Positions 14,959-24,939 of a DNA stretch of 54,659 bases are shown here, one piece after another. Source of the DNA: an uncultured Rhodospirillales bacterium (GTDB lineage: Bacteria; Pseudomonadota; Alphaproteobacteria; Acetobacterales; Acetobacteraceae); assembly GCA_903823665.1 (NCBI GenBank), contig CAIJTR010000206.1:1-54659 (forward strand), read 5' to 3'. The notes under the pieces are model-generated. The model had not been told where the DNA came from, did no database searches, and was given only the letters and a program-made list of their open reading frames with translations. Position 1 is the first letter of the stretch, and the number at the start of each line of letters is the position of its first letter. The translations under genes were made by a program, and so were the position numbers.

Positions 14959-16887
14959 ATGAATGGGCAAGGAAATACAATGACGACAACGTCTGGCCAC
15001 GGGGATGAAGCTCGTCACCTAATCGGAATCGATGCTCTCGATGGATTGGATTTCCCCCATCAACGTCTGGCTCCTTGGCTGGAATTCACGTTTGATGTGT
15101 TTCTGGGCGCTGTGTTGTTTATTGAGTTGCTTTTACTCTTTGGCAATACGGCACTTCGGTCTTTATCGGGTTACTCACTGGTGTGGGCCAACGAGGTCGC
15201 GGAATATGCCCTGACGAGCCTTGCATTCATTGGTGGGGCAATTGCCTACCATCGTGGCGCACATTTGGTGGTGCGCTTCGGTATTGATCGCCTGCCCGCG
15301 AGAATGCGGGAATATGCTGAGTGCGCGCGGCATTATTTTGTATTGCTGGTCGCGATCCTGGGTCTGCAATTCGTGATGCCGATGTGGGCCAGCTCATGGG
15401 GCAACCGGACTGTCGTGCTCCAGGTATCCAAAGCGTGGACGCTGGTTCCATTCTTTTTCGGTATGGCATTGACTGTGGTGTTCGCACTCGTGGAAATGCG
15501 GCGTCATACACGCAAGGAAAATCTCGTCGCGGCCGTCATTGTTGCCACACTCGCAGCCTGCTGGTTCGTCGGGCAGTATTTCACCGGCCCCTGGGAAGGA
15601 CCGAACGGGATTGCCTTTGCACTGCTGATGCTGCTGTTCCTGGTCTTCGCCGGCGTGCCGATCGCCTATGTTTTGTCAGTCACCGCCTATGTTTGCCTCT
15701 ATGGCTCCGGTGAGGCGGATCCTATGGCGGTGTCGTTCGCGATGACGAATGGCATCAGCAGTTTCATCCTGCTTGCTGTTCCCTTCTTTATCCTTGCAGG
15801 CAACATTATGACCGATGGCGGATTGACCAAACCGCTGGCGGATTGGGTGACCGCGATGGTCGGGCGCTTCCAGGGCGGGCTGATGCAGGCGCTGGTTGTG
15901 GCAATGTACATTTTCTCAGGAATTTCAGGCTCAAAGATCGCCGATGTCGCAGCTGTCGGAACCACACTGAAAGGCATGCTCCGCGAACAGGGCTATGATC
16001 CGGCTGAGAGTGGGGCGGTACTTTCAGCTGCGGGCATCATGGGTGAAACAATCCCACCAAGTTTGGTGATGATGGTGCTCGCGTCCATCAGCACATTGTC
16101 TGTGGGGGCGTTTTTCATCGCCGGCGTGGTGCCTGCGGCCGTGCTAGGCCTTTGCCTGATGGTGATTGTCTATCTGCGTGCGCGTGCCCTCGATTGGCCG
16201 CGTTGTGCGCCTGTGTCCTGGCCGGACCGGGCGAAGATCACTGTGCGGGCACTGCCGGCATTGCTGGTGCCGATCATACTGATCGTAGGCATCGTGGGCG
16301 GCATCGCCACAACCACCGAGGTATCGTCGATGGCGGTGGTTTACGCCATTCTGGTCTCGATTTTCATCTATCGCGGACTGAGCTTGCGTTCATTTCTAAC
16401 CACGCTTGCGGATTCAGGTACCATGGCCGGCATGGTGCTGTTTATGGTCAGTGCCGGCAGTGCATTCTCATGGACGCTGGCCATCAGCGGGCTGCAGATC
16501 ATCGTCGGCAATTTCGTCGATATGCTCGGCGGCTCGCCCTCCGCATTCATGGCCTTTTCGATTGTCCTGATGGTGGTGATGGGCTCCATTCTGGAGGGCC
16601 TGCCGTCCTTGCTGATTTTCGGCCCAATGCTGCTGCATTTGGCCGGCAACTATCATATTGACCCGATGCATTTCGGTATCGTCATCATCATTTCGATGGG
16701 TATTGGGACATTCATACCGCCGTTCGGAGTTTGCTACTTCGTGACGTGTTCGGTGATGGAGACAAGCGTCGAGAAGGTAACGCCGCGCTTTCTGCCTTAT
16801 CTTGCGGTGCTCATCGTCGGTTTGGTGATGATCGCAATGTTCCCGTCGATCAGTTTGTCGCTTCCACATGCGTTCAATCTGAAATAA
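14959..16887 (+). CDS. TRAP transporter, fused small and large permease subunits (DctQM)
   Basis: A 642-residue membrane protein. Residues about 35-200 form the four-helix DctQ-like small subunit (GYSLVWANEVAEYALTSLAF is the typical Q motif). From about 215 on it is the large DctM channel subunit (GVPIAYVLSV, SFILLAVPFFILAGNIM, MYIFSGISGSKIADVAAVGT, GETIPPSLVMM, GTFIPPFGVCYF). Together with the periplasmic protein downstream it imports an organic acid driven by the sodium or proton gradient. Q-M fusions are known; here the fusion precedes the binding-protein gene. A second ATG at 14980 is an alternative start. Confidence 0.9.
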   Translation: MNGQGNTMTTTSGHGDEARHLIGIDALDGLDFPHQRLAPWLEFTFDVFLGAVLFIELLLLFGNTALRSLSGYSLVWANEVAEYALTSLAFIGGAIAYHRGAHLVVRFGIDRLPARMREYAECARHYFVLLVAILGLQFVMPMWASSWGNRTVVLQVSKAWTLVPFFFGMALTVVFALVEMRRHTRKENLVAAVIVATLAACWFVGQYFTGPWEGPNGIAFALLMLLFLVFAGVPIAYVLSVTAYVCLYGSGEADPMAVSFAMTNGISSFILLAVPFFILAGNIMTDGGLTKPLADWVTAMVGRFQGGLMQALVVAMYIFSGISGSKIADVAAVGTTLKGMLREQGYDPAESGAVLSAAGIMGETIPPSLVMMVLASISTLSVGAFFIAGVVPAAVLGLCLMVIVYLRARALDWPRCAPVSWPDRAKITVRALPALLVPIILIVGIVGGIATTTEVSSMAVVYAILVSIFIYRGLSLRSFLTTLADSGTMAGMVLFMVSAGSAFSWTLAISGLQIIVGNFVDMLGGSPSAFMAFSIVLMVVMGSILEGLPSLLIFGPMLLHLAGNYHIDPMHFGIVIIISMGIGTFIPPFGVCYFVTCSVMETSVEKVTPRFLPYLAVLIVGLVMIAMFPSISLSLPHAFNLK

Positions 16888-16939
16888 CAGCTTTACGTCC
16901 GACCAACAGCCAAATGACCAAACAAGGGAAACGTCCAAA

Positions 16940-17950
16940 ATGAACAAACTGCTGAAATTCGCCACCGCAACGGCGCTGAGCGCATTGCTCTGCTCCATGG
17001 CGGGCACTGCAGATGCCCAATCGCCGATCACTTTGAAACTCGCCCATGCGGACTCCGCTGATCTCGCGTCATCGCGCAAAGCGGTGATGGCGGACGCGTT
17101 CGCCAAGGAGGTGAATGCAAAGAGTGGCGGCAAAATCAATGTGCAGGTCTTTGGTGCCGCAGCACTTGGCGGCGAGCGCGAAATTGTCGAAGGCGTCAAA
17201 AACGGCTTCATCCAGGCTGGTCTGGCATCGGGCGTGATGGCGAACTTCTATCCGCCAGCCATGGTGACAGACATGCCCTATGCTTTCGGGTCCGGCGAGA
17301 TTGCAGATCGCGTCATGGACGGCCCGTTTGGTGACAAGCTTGCAGCCGACTTCAACGCTGTCACCGGCATGCACAATCTATGCTTTGGCGAGGTTGGCTT
17401 CCGCCACTTCAGCACCGGCAAGACTGCGATCCATTCGCCCAAGGACCTTGTTGGCCAGAAAATCCGTGTTCAGGAGACGCCGCTTTATATCACTGAGATG
17501 AATGCGCTGGGGGCGCAACCGACACCAATCGCCTTCCCGGAACTCTACACCGCGCTGCAGACCGGCGTTGTGGACGGCGAAGAAAACCCGATCCCGACCA
17601 TCATCTTTGCCAAACTCTACGAAGTGCAGAAGAATGTCACACTGGATGGTCACAACTACGGCGTTGATTGGTTCGTGGTAAGCGACAAGTTCTACAAATC
17701 ACTCGCTCCTGATTTGTTGAGCATTGTAACAACCGCGGCAAAGAACGCCTGCGCTGCCGAACGCAAGGTAAATCGGGAGTTTAGCGCGGCCGGTATCAAG
17801 ACGCTCGAAGCCAAGGGCGTGGCGGTTTATGCGCCGACGACTGCGGAAATGGCGCAGTTCAAGGCGCAAGCCCAGCAACCGGTTGTCGACTGGCTGAAGA
17901 CCAAGATTGACGCGAAGTGGGTTGATGGCCTGATTGAGGCGACCAAGTAA
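16940..17950 (+). CDS. dctP: TRAP transporter periplasmic solute-binding protein (DctP family)
   Basis: A 336-residue exported protein with a Sec signal peptide (1-26, cleavage after TADA). The DctP fold is shown by LKLAHADSADLASSRKAVMADAFAKEV, GGEREIVEGVKNG and the substrate-carboxylate Arg R176 in VGQKIRVQETP, followed by GVVDGEENPIPTI. It captures a carboxylate ligand and delivers it to the fused DctQM permease encoded 52 bp upstream; a probable C4-dicarboxylate or related acid, not determinable. The stop is followed by a stem-loop that ends the unit. Confidence 0.92.
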   Translation: MNKLLKFATATALSALLCSMAGTADAQSPITLKLAHADSADLASSRKAVMADAFAKEVNAKSGGKINVQVFGAAALGGEREIVEGVKNGFIQAGLASGVMANFYPPAMVTDMPYAFGSGEIADRVMDGPFGDKLAADFNAVTGMHNLCFGEVGFRHFSTGKTAIHSPKDLVGQKIRVQETPLYITEMNALGAQPTPIAFPELYTALQTGVVDGEENPIPTIIFAKLYEVQKNVTLDGHNYGVDWFVVSDKFYKSLAPDLLSIVTTAAKNACAAERKVNREFSAAGIKTLEAKGVAVYAPTTAEMAQFKAQAQQPVVDWLKTKIDAKWVDGLIEATK

Positions 17951-17970
17951 CGCTGCGCAAGAGACTGCAA

Positions 17971-18014
17971 GCGCGCCGCCAGGGGCTAACTTGGCGGCGT
18001 GCCTTATTCATTTT
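17971..18014 (+). terminator. Stem-loop terminator after the TRAP genes
   Basis: GCGCGCCGCCA (17971-17981) pairs with TGGCGGCGTGC (17992-18002), an 11-bp GC-rich stem with one G-T pair and a 10-base loop, starting 20 bases after the dctP stop. The following bases (CTTATTCATTTTG) are T-rich but interrupted, so it is a plausible, moderately strong intrinsic terminator. Confidence 0.6.
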
Positions 18015-18380
18015 GTGTGGCAAATAAGTTCTGTAGGCGTGCCCGCTCCGCATGGAAGCTCCTTTGCGGACCACCACGCGTCGGCCGGGTCGCGGCACAG
18101 AAGCGGATGGCGGGTAGGACGACCCCAAACGGCAGACCCAGCCAATCAGACAGCATCCACATTGCGACGGGCATTGCCGCGACAACTCAGAATGAACATT
18201 ACCAGATATGCAATGCATATTTTAGCGTGGATGCGTATTTTCCGAACCTTCTGCTATCACTGCGTTTCGTTATTTTTGATGGTGACCTTAGGAAGCGCGA
18301 GGCGGGCATGAGTCTCTTTTCCGCAATAACCCAGGTCTTGCGACCGGAGCGATCAAGCGCAGCAAATTGGAACCTGAGCG
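18015..18380. other. Intergenic region before the macA-like gene
   Basis: About 370 bp without a recognisable gene. A 56-codon minus-strand frame (18174 to 18004, beginning MPVAMWMLSDWLGLPFG) has a hydrophobic start but matches nothing I know and may be a gene relic or chance. The AT-richer part at about 18,200-18,300 is the likely promoter region for the efflux genes; no operator is evident. Confidence 0.35.
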
Positions 18381-19685
18381 ATGACCAAACAGGCGGAGGC
18401 AACTCCTCCGATGCCGGCTATCGCTGCCGCTGCACCACAAATCGCAGCTGAACGTAGACCAGTTACAGCTTCACCGCCAAACACCACCCTGCCAGTGCCG
18501 GCAATCAAACTGCAGCAAGTCGAGCCCCGGTCTAGCCGGCGACGTTGGCTGGTCATCATTGGGTTGCCACTGCTTGTCGCGATCGCAGGCATCGCGTGGT
18601 GGGGGACCCATCGAACAGCGTCTGTCCAATACGTGACGCAACCATTGTCCAGGGGGGCAATCACCCGTCTGGTCACGGCGACCGGAACGGTAAACCCAGT
18701 ACTGACGATCATCGTAGGCAGCTATGTATCGGGAGTGATCCAGGAGTTGTCCTGTGACTACAACACCAAAGTCAAAAAAGGCCAGGTCTGTGCCAAGCTT
18801 GATCCGCGGCCTTATCAGAGCGTTGTGAACCAGGATCAGGCCAATCTTGATGTGGCGACAGCACAGCTCGAAAAAGACAAAGCGGTTGCGCGCTATACCC
18901 AGATCAATTTCGAGCGCAACCGGCAACTCGCCACGCGCAACTATGTGTCGCAGGACATCGCCGACACCGCCCGCAGCGCCAATGAGCAGGCTCGTGCGCA
19001 GGTAACGCTTGATGGTGCCACGATCGACCTGCGACGGGCGGAACTTGGGGCGGCCACCGTAAATCTCGGCTACACCAACATCGTCTCTCCGGTGGATGGC
19101 ACTGTGGTGTCGCGCAATATCACCGTGGGGCAGACCGTGGCTGCAACATTCCAGACGCCCACGCTGTTTCTGATTGCGAGTGACCTCACAAAAATGCAGG
19201 TCGATACCAATGTGAGCGAGAGCGATATCGGCTCGGTCAGTGAGAGTGATAAGGCGCATTTCTCGGTAGATGCCTTTCCGGGGCGCGTCTTCGAAGCCTC
19301 GGTCGTGCAAGTGCGGCAGTCGCCGCAGACCGTACAGAACGTGGTCACGTATGATGTCGTGGTGGCCGTCGATAACGCCGATCTCGCCCTCAAACCCGGC
19401 ATGACGGCATCGACGCAAATCGTGACGGATGAGCGTGCGGATGTGCTTCGGGTGCCGGATCAGGCGTTGCGTTATGCGCCGCCCGGTACCGCCGCCGTGA
19501 AGGCCGGAGCGGCGCGAATTTGGGTGTTGCGAGACGGTGGGCCGGTGGAAGTCACAGTTGCCACAGGCCTTGATGATGACAGCATGACGGAACTTGTGTC
19601 CGGTGACGTCAAGGCAGGCGATCTGGTGATCACGACCGAAATCCGCGCCGCCACGGCCGCTGCTCTCCCGGCACCGAAGCTGTAG
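18381..19685 (+). CDS. macA: Efflux transporter periplasmic adaptor subunit (MacA/HlyD family)
   Basis: A 434-residue membrane-fusion protein. After a Pro/Ala-rich cytosolic tail of about 55 residues comes one membrane helix (WLVIIGLPLLVAIAGIAWW, about 56-75). The rest is periplasmic: lipoyl half-motif GTVNPVLTIIVGSYVSGVIQEL, a helical hairpin (NQDQANLDVATAQLEKDKA to RSANEQARAQVT), the second lipoyl half NIVSPVDGTVVSRN, and beta-barrel/MP domains. With the MacB-like ABC protein 5 bp downstream it would form a tripartite pump for macrolides, peptides, lipids or virulence factors. The outer-membrane TolC partner is not in the window. The long N-terminal tail is unusual. Confidence 0.88.
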   Translation: MTKQAEATPPMPAIAAAAPQIAAERRPVTASPPNTTLPVPAIKLQQVEPRSSRRRWLVIIGLPLLVAIAGIAWWGTHRTASVQYVTQPLSRGAITRLVTATGTVNPVLTIIVGSYVSGVIQELSCDYNTKVKKGQVCAKLDPRPYQSVVNQDQANLDVATAQLEKDKAVARYTQINFERNRQLATRNYVSQDIADTARSANEQARAQVTLDGATIDLRRAELGAATVNLGYTNIVSPVDGTVVSRNITVGQTVAATFQTPTLFLIASDLTKMQVDTNVSESDIGSVSESDKAHFSVDAFPGRVFEASVVQVRQSPQTVQNVVTYDVVVAVDNADLALKPGMTASTQIVTDERADVLRVPDQALRYAPPGTAAVKAGAARIWVLRDGGPVEVTVATGLDDDSMTELVSGDVKAGDLVITTEIRAATAAALPAPKL

Positions 19686-19690
19686 CCCTG

Positions 19691-21796
19691 ATGGCCGAAG
19701 CGGTCATCCGCGTCGAGAATATCACGCGCACCTATCATGTTGGCGATCAGGACGTGCATGCGCTGGCAGGTGTCAGTCTGCTGATCCAAGACGGCGAGTT
19801 CGTCGCCATTATGGGCTCATCGGGGTCTGGGAAATCGACGCTGATGTCGATCCTTGGCTGTCTCGACCGCCCCAATACCGGCACGTATTTCCTCGACGGC
19901 GTTGATGTTGCGAAACTCGATGAGCCGGCGCTGGCGCGTATCAGGGGCGAGCGGCTGGGCTTCGTGTTCCAAAGCTTCAACCTCCTTGCTCGCACGAGTG
20001 CTTTGGAAAACACCGCGCTGCCGCTGATCTACGCCAGCGCCGGACCCGTCAGCCGCGCGGACCGTGAAGCGCGGGCGCGGGCGTCGCTTGAACTACTTGG
20101 CCTTGGCGCGCGCGAGGGCAACACACCCGCGCAATTGTCCGGTGGCCAGCAACAGCGTGTCGCCATCGCACGCGCGCTGATCAACGCGCCCAGTCTGTTG
20201 CTGGCCGATGAGCCAACCGGTAATTTGGACACGCGGACGTCGCACGAAATCATGGACACGCTGGTGGCGCTCAACCGGGATCGTGGTGTGACGATCGTGC
20301 TCGTCACCCACGAGCCCGACATTGCTGCCTATGCCGGGCGGGTGGTGACGATGCGCGACGGGCTGATTATATCCGACGCCAAGCCCGAGAACCCTGTGGT
20401 TGCGTCTGGGGTTGTTCTTGACACCACGTTGTTCGGCACTGCCAGGAACACCGCTCATGACGCGGCATCGGGTGGGCGGGCTGCTTTCGGCGCGCTGGCG
20501 GTAATGATCTTCACCGCAGCGGCACAGGCCGTGTTGCGCAACCGCACCCGCTCCGCCCTGACGATGCTGGGCGTGTTCATCGGTGTGGCCGCTCTGATTG
20601 TGATGGTATCGGTGGGACAGGGTGGCAATGAGGCCGTGCTCAAGCAGATTCAAAGTTTGGGAACGAACCTGCTGGTGGTGGTGCCGGGTGCCGTCACCTC
20701 CGGCGGGCTGCGTGCCGGGGCCGGAAGTGCCTCGGTGATCACAATCAGTGATGCACAGGCGATCCGGCGGGAGGATAACGCCATCGGCAGTGTCAGCTAC
20801 CTGATCCGGCAATCAGGGCAGATTGAAAACGGCAACAAGAATTGGTCGACGTCCATCGAGGGTGTCAGTCCAAACTTTCCGCCCGTGACCAATTGGCAGA
20901 TAGCGTCCGGCCGCGCCATCACCGAGGACGATGACAGCCGCGCGGCACTGGTCATCGTCCTCGGCAACACTGTTGCGTTTCAATTGTTTGGTGACATCGA
21001 GAGCCCGCTGGGCCGTTTTGTCCAGGCCAAAGGGGTGCCGTTGCGGGTGATCGGCGTGCTCGTGGCGAAAGGGCAGACTGCCTATGGGCAGGATCAGGAT
21101 GATGTTGTGATGATCCCGTTCAGCACGGGCGAACACAAGGTGATTGGCGTGGCCGCCCCAACCGCCCAGCAGGCACCGCTCAACTGGGTTTATCCAGCGC
21201 CGCCCAATCCATACACGCTCACGCCGCGCCTTGCGGGCTTCGTCAACCAACTCTTTCTTCAGGCCGCAAGTGCTGATGCGGTGCAGCCGGCGATCCAGCA
21301 GGTGACCGAGACACTGCGCCGTCGGCATCGCATCCCGCCCGACGGCACGGCGGATTTCGCGGTTCGAAACCTCAGCCAGATCGCCGAGACGGCGGCGAGC
21401 AGTGGGCGGATCATGGCGCTGCTGCTGGCCGCCGTGGCCTCGATCTCGCTGCTGGTTGGCGGGATCGGGATCATGAACATCCTGCTGGTGTCGGTGACCG
21501 AACGAACGCGGGAGATTGGGTTGCGCATGGCCATTGGTGCGAGACGCCTGCATGTGCTGCTGCAATTTCTGACTGAGGCGGTGCTGATGAGCGTCACCGG
21601 CGGCGTGACCGGTATTCTGGCCGGGCTTGCTTTGTCGCAAATCATCGGACTGGTCACGGGGTGGCCGGTGCCGACCTCGCCTACCGCGATTGCCGGCGGC
21701 TTCCTGTTTTCAGCGGCAGTGGGAATCTTCTTCGGCTACTACCCGGCACGCAAGGCCGCCCGCCTCAATCCGATCGAGGCATTGCGCTATGAGTGA
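19691..21796 (+). CDS. macB: MacB-like ABC transporter, fused ATPase and permease
   Basis: A 701-residue fusion. Residues 1-235 are a LolD/MacB-type ATPase with Walker A GSSGSGKST, signature LSGGQQQR, Walker B LLADEPTGNLD and VTHEPDIAA. After a linker come a first membrane helix (SALTMLGVFIGVAALIVMVSVG), a large periplasmic MacB_PCD-type domain (about 310-560) and three C-terminal FtsX-family helices (LLLAAVASISLLVGGIGIMNILLVSV, then FLTEAVLMSVTGGV and a last helix before YYPARKAARLNPIEALRYE). MacB uses ATP to drive substrate from the periplasm through TolC. It is cotranscribed with the adaptor gene. Confidence 0.92.
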   Translation: MAEAVIRVENITRTYHVGDQDVHALAGVSLLIQDGEFVAIMGSSGSGKSTLMSILGCLDRPNTGTYFLDGVDVAKLDEPALARIRGERLGFVFQSFNLLARTSALENTALPLIYASAGPVSRADREARARASLELLGLGAREGNTPAQLSGGQQQRVAIARALINAPSLLLADEPTGNLDTRTSHEIMDTLVALNRDRGVTIVLVTHEPDIAAYAGRVVTMRDGLIISDAKPENPVVASGVVLDTTLFGTARNTAHDAASGGRAAFGALAVMIFTAAAQAVLRNRTRSALTMLGVFIGVAALIVMVSVGQGGNEAVLKQIQSLGTNLLVVVPGAVTSGGLRAGAGSASVITISDAQAIRREDNAIGSVSYLIRQSGQIENGNKNWSTSIEGVSPNFPPVTNWQIASGRAITEDDDSRAALVIVLGNTVAFQLFGDIESPLGRFVQAKGVPLRVIGVLVAKGQTAYGQDQDDVVMIPFSTGEHKVIGVAAPTAQQAPLNWVYPAPPNPYTLTPRLAGFVNQLFLQAASADAVQPAIQQVTETLRRRHRIPPDGTADFAVRNLSQIAETAASSGRIMALLLAAVASISLLVGGIGIMNILLVSVTERTREIGLRMAIGARRLHVLLQFLTEAVLMSVTGGVTGILAGLALSQIIGLVTGWPVPTSPTAIAGGFLFSAAVGIFFGYYPARKAARLNPIEALRYE

Positions 21797-22103
21797 AAGC
21801 CTTGGCGTTGCAGAGCGCCACGGCTGGATAAACGGCGACAACGTGAGCGCCAAGAAGAGCCCTACATTTGCAGGGCATTCTGATATGCACGCAGTGAACA
21901 GCACGATGTCGCACGATGAAGGCCATGATTTGACGTGCCTGATGCAACGAAGATCGGCACTGGCCGTCGTTGAGCGGATTAACGCTAAGGCATTGAAATG
22001 GCGGCGAGGCGGATGGCTGCTATCTGCACCATCAGCTGTCTGTTTGAATCCATTGCACGATGTTACCGCTCACAACGTTCTGAACGAACGGAAGCGATCT
22101 TAA
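21789..22103 (+). CDS. Possible small ORF after macB, unrecognised
   Basis: A 104-codon frame starting at an ATG that overlaps the macB stop. The translation has no membrane segment, motif or family resemblance, and its composition (many His, Cys, Met) is unlike its neighbours. It could be a chance frame or the remnant of a lost third gene, where an outer-membrane factor might be expected. Confidence 0.2.
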   Translation: MSESLGVAERHGWINGDNVSAKKSPTFAGHSDMHAVNSTMSHDEGHDLTCLMQRRSALAVVERINAKALKWRRGGWLLSAPSAVCLNPLHDVTAHNVLNERKRS

Positions 22104-22324
22104 TAATTTATTTGGCTGGCTGATTTTTGCCTTAAAGCAATTGAAGCGCAGCACTTAACGTTAATTTTTATAAAAAAATGGAACAAAATCAGAAATCAAG
22201 AAATATTGATCACAAATAAGTGTGGGATCGAATCTGTTCGTTGCGCACACGGTCACGACCATTGTACAAAGCCTTGAAAAAAAGAAGACCGACGCCAATC
22301 CCGCAGGAACCTAGGAGCACGATC
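22104..22324. other. AT-rich region upstream of iorA
   Basis: A markedly AT-rich stretch (about 22,100-22,220, with runs such as TTTTTATAAAAAAAT) in an otherwise GC-rich window. It lies before the iorAB genes and is the likely promoter and regulator-binding region. I cannot assign a specific -35/-10 pair. Confidence 0.45.
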
Positions 22325-22783
22325 GTGGCCACACAGGCTGTCACCCTTACCGTGAATGGTACAAAGCACACTGTAAACGTTGATCCGTCGACGCCCCTGC
22401 TTTGGGTTCTGCGCGATGCGCTCGGACTCACGGGCACCAAGTACGGCTGCGGCATTGAGGCCTGTGGGGCCTGCACGGTGCTGGTTGGCGGCGGTGCTGA
22501 GAAATCCTGTGAAATGAGCGTCCAGGATGCATCTGGCCAGAATATCACCACCATCGAAGGATTGGCTGCAACGCCGATGCACAAGGTGCAGCTGGCCTGG
22601 ATTGCCGAGCAGGTACCGCAATGTGGTTACTGCCAGTCCGGCATGATCCTCAAAGCGGTGGAACTTCTCCAGCAGACCAAAACCCCGACTGACGCGCAGA
22701 TTTCGGCTGCCATGAGCAATCTTTGCGTTTGCGGTACCTATCAGCGCGTGCGCGCTGCCATCCATCGCGCTGCGGCCATGTGA
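22325..22783 (+). CDS. iorA: [2Fe-2S] subunit of an IorAB-type molybdenum hydroxylase
   Basis: The GTG at 22325 follows AGGAGCACGATC and begins [15 protein letters not shown], giving the family's usual 152 residues; the upstream extension to 22220 is not needed. All eight cluster ligands are present: C42, C47, C50 and C62 for the plant-type cluster ([11 protein letters not shown]) and C100, C103, C134 and C136 for the second ([14 protein letters not shown]). It passes electrons from the molybdopterin subunit encoded next. Proteins of this pair are annotated as isoquinoline 1-oxidoreductase or aldehyde dehydrogenase; the substrate is unknown. It has no signal of its own and is likely exported bound to IorB. 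Confidence 0.92.
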   Translation: MATQAVTLTVNGTKHTVNVDPSTPLLWVLRDALGLTGTKYGCGIEACGACTVLVGGGAEKSCEMSVQDASGQNITTIEGLAATPMHKVQLAWIAEQVPQCGYCQSGMILKAVELLQQTKTPTDAQISAAMSNLCVCGTYQRVRAAIHRAAAM

Positions 22784-22797
22784 AGGAGACGAGCATC

Positions 22798-24927
22798 ATG
22801 AACCAGATCGTATCGCGCCGCTTCTTCCTCTCCGCCACCGCCGCCATGGGCGGTGGGCTGATGGTCGGCATATCCTTCTCCAACACCGCTTTGGCGGCGG
22901 CTGGCAGCACGGTGAACGTGTGGGTGACCATCGCGCCGGACGAGAGTGTCACCATCCTGAGCTCCGGCGCAGAGATGGGCCAGGGCGTGCTGTCCAGCAT
23001 GCCGCAGATCATTGCCGAAGAGTTGCTGGTCGATTGGACCAAGGTCAAAACCGGTGCAGCCCCTTCCGGCAGCCAGTACCTCAACCCCGTCACGCACAGC
23101 CAGTCGACCGGCGGCAGCAACAATATCCGCAGCTGGTTCAAGCCGTTGTTGACCATCGGTGCCGCCACGCGGGAGATGCTGGTTTCGGCTGCTGCCCAGA
23201 GCTGGGGCGTGCCGGTTTCGCAGTGCAAGGCGGTGCAGGGTGCCGTCATCAACACTGCTACGAACGCGACCTTGACCTATGGCGCGCTGGCGAGCGTTGC
23301 TTCCACGCTGCCGGTGCCAACGAGCCCTGCCGTGCTGTCCTCGGCTGGCAGCTACAAACTGATCGGCCAGCCTGTCGCGCGTCCCGATATCCCTTCCAAG
23401 ACTGACGGCTCGGCAATCTTTGGCATCGATGTGCGTGTGCCAGGCATGATTTACGCGGCGATCAAGCACCCGCCGGTGTTTGGCTCGACAGTGAACGCCA
23501 TCACCTCAACGCCAGCCGGCGCAAAGTCGGTCAATGTTGGAAACGCGGTGGTGGTCACCGGTGCAACCACCTGGGACGCGTTCCGCAATGCGAAAAGCAC
23601 GCAGGTGAGCTGGACGGTGCCCGCGGGCAACTCCTCAGCAAGCTCGTCCACGATCCTTGCCAAGGCGACGGCGCTGCTGAAGAACGGCCCCACCACGCCT
23701 GCTGAAACCATTGGTGACGTGAAGGCGGGGCTTGCTGCCGCTGCCAAGCAGATCAACGTGACCTACACTCTGCCGTTCGTGCCGCATGCCTGCATGGAAG
23801 TGCTGAACTGCACGGCATCAGTCACGGCGACCAGCTGTGAGATCTGGGCACCGACCCAGGGTGCCGATGCCAATCTGCGCACTGCGATCGCTCTGACCGG
23901 GCTTTCCGCCGCGCAAATCACCATCCATCCGGTTCTGATGGGCGGGGGTCTTGGCCGCAAGTTCGAGCAGGATTTCATCTCCCAGGCGATCCTGGCCTCC
24001 AAGGCACTTGGCGCGCCGGTGCATCTGACCTGGTCGCGGGAGGAGGATTTCAGCAATGACTTCTACCGCCCGATGGCCGTGTGCAGTGTGAACGCGGGCA
24101 TTGATGCATCCGGTGCCATCACCGCCTGGAACAACCGGATTATCTCACCCTCGGTGATGATGCGGATGTTCCCAGCCTATGTGAAGAACGGGCTGGACAC
24201 GGTGGCCGTCGCCGGTGCGGTGGCGCTGCCTTACAAGATGGGCTCGCGATACGTTGATTACGCGAACGTGCCTTCCCCCGTGCCGGTCGGCTTCTGGCGG
24301 TCGGTCGGTGAGTCGGTGAACAATTTTGTGCTCGAAAGCGCCATCGACGAATTGGCGGCGCTGGCTGGGAAAGACCCTTACGCTTATCGAGCGGCACAGC
24401 TGAGTGATGCGCGGGCGTTGGGTGTGCTGAAAGCTGTGGCCGGGATGATTGGCTGGTCCACGAAGCCTGCCACCGGGCACGCCCGCGGCATTGCCGTCAG
24501 CGAAGGCTTCGGCAGCTACATTGCCATCGCAATCGAAATGACTGCGGCAACCGCCTCGACTGTCACCGTGACACGGGTGTGCGCTGCGGTGGATTGCGGG
24601 ACGGTGGTCAACCCCGATACCGTTGTCGCCCAAATCCAGGGTGGCGTGGTGCATGGGTTCAGCTCCGCGCTTTGGGGCAACACACCCATCAGTGGCGGTG
24701 CAGCACAGCTTCGCAACTTCGACAACTATGCGCTCACACGCATGGGCAACATGCCACATATCGATGTGCAGATCGTCAACACGCCAGGTGCTCCGCTGGG
24801 CGGCATCGGCGAAGTGGGTGTGCCCGCGGTGGCTCCGGCGCTGGCCAACGCCTATTTCGCACTGACCGGCAAGCGCCTGCGCGGATTGCCGCTGAAGATC
24901 GTCACACCGATCTATGGTGATGACTGA
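22798..24927 (+). CDS. iorB: Molybdopterin-binding subunit of an IorAB-type hydroxylase, Tat-exported
   Basis: A 709-residue protein; ATG 22798 has GAAGGAG upstream. A Tat signal is seen at the N-terminus (SRRFF at 6-10, then a hydrophobic stretch, cleavage near ALAAA about 34). The rest is the single-chain large subunit of the xanthine-oxidase family: GAEMGQGV, HSQSTGGSNNIR, GGGLGRKFEQDF, GFWRSVGES, and the catalytic Glu in GGIGEVGVPAVAPA near the C-terminus. It hydroxylates an aldehyde or N-heterocycle in the periplasm. The cytochrome c subunit often found with such pairs is absent; a strong terminator follows directly. Confidence 0.92.
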   Translation: MNQIVSRRFFLSATAAMGGGLMVGISFSNTALAAAGSTVNVWVTIAPDESVTILSSGAEMGQGVLSSMPQIIAEELLVDWTKVKTGAAPSGSQYLNPVTHSQSTGGSNNIRSWFKPLLTIGAATREMLVSAAAQSWGVPVSQCKAVQGAVINTATNATLTYGALASVASTLPVPTSPAVLSSAGSYKLIGQPVARPDIPSKTDGSAIFGIDVRVPGMIYAAIKHPPVFGSTVNAITSTPAGAKSVNVGNAVVVTGATTWDAFRNAKSTQVSWTVPAGNSSASSSTILAKATALLKNGPTTPAETIGDVKAGLAAAAKQINVTYTLPFVPHACMEVLNCTASVTATSCEIWAPTQGADANLRTAIALTGLSAAQITIHPVLMGGGLGRKFEQDFISQAILASKALGAPVHLTWSREEDFSNDFYRPMAVCSVNAGIDASGAITAWNNRIISPSVMMRMFPAYVKNGLDTVAVAGAVALPYKMGSRYVDYANVPSPVPVGFWRSVGESVNNFVLESAIDELAALAGKDPYAYRAAQLSDARALGVLKAVAGMIGWSTKPATGHARGIAVSEGFGSYIAIAIEMTAATASTVTVTRVCAAVDCGTVVNPDTVVAQIQGGVVHGFSSALWGNTPISGGAAQLRNFDNYALTRMGNMPHIDVQIVNTPGAPLGGIGEVGVPAVAPALANAYFALTGKRLRGLPLKIVTPIYGDD

Positions 24928-24939
24928 ACACTTTTCTGC

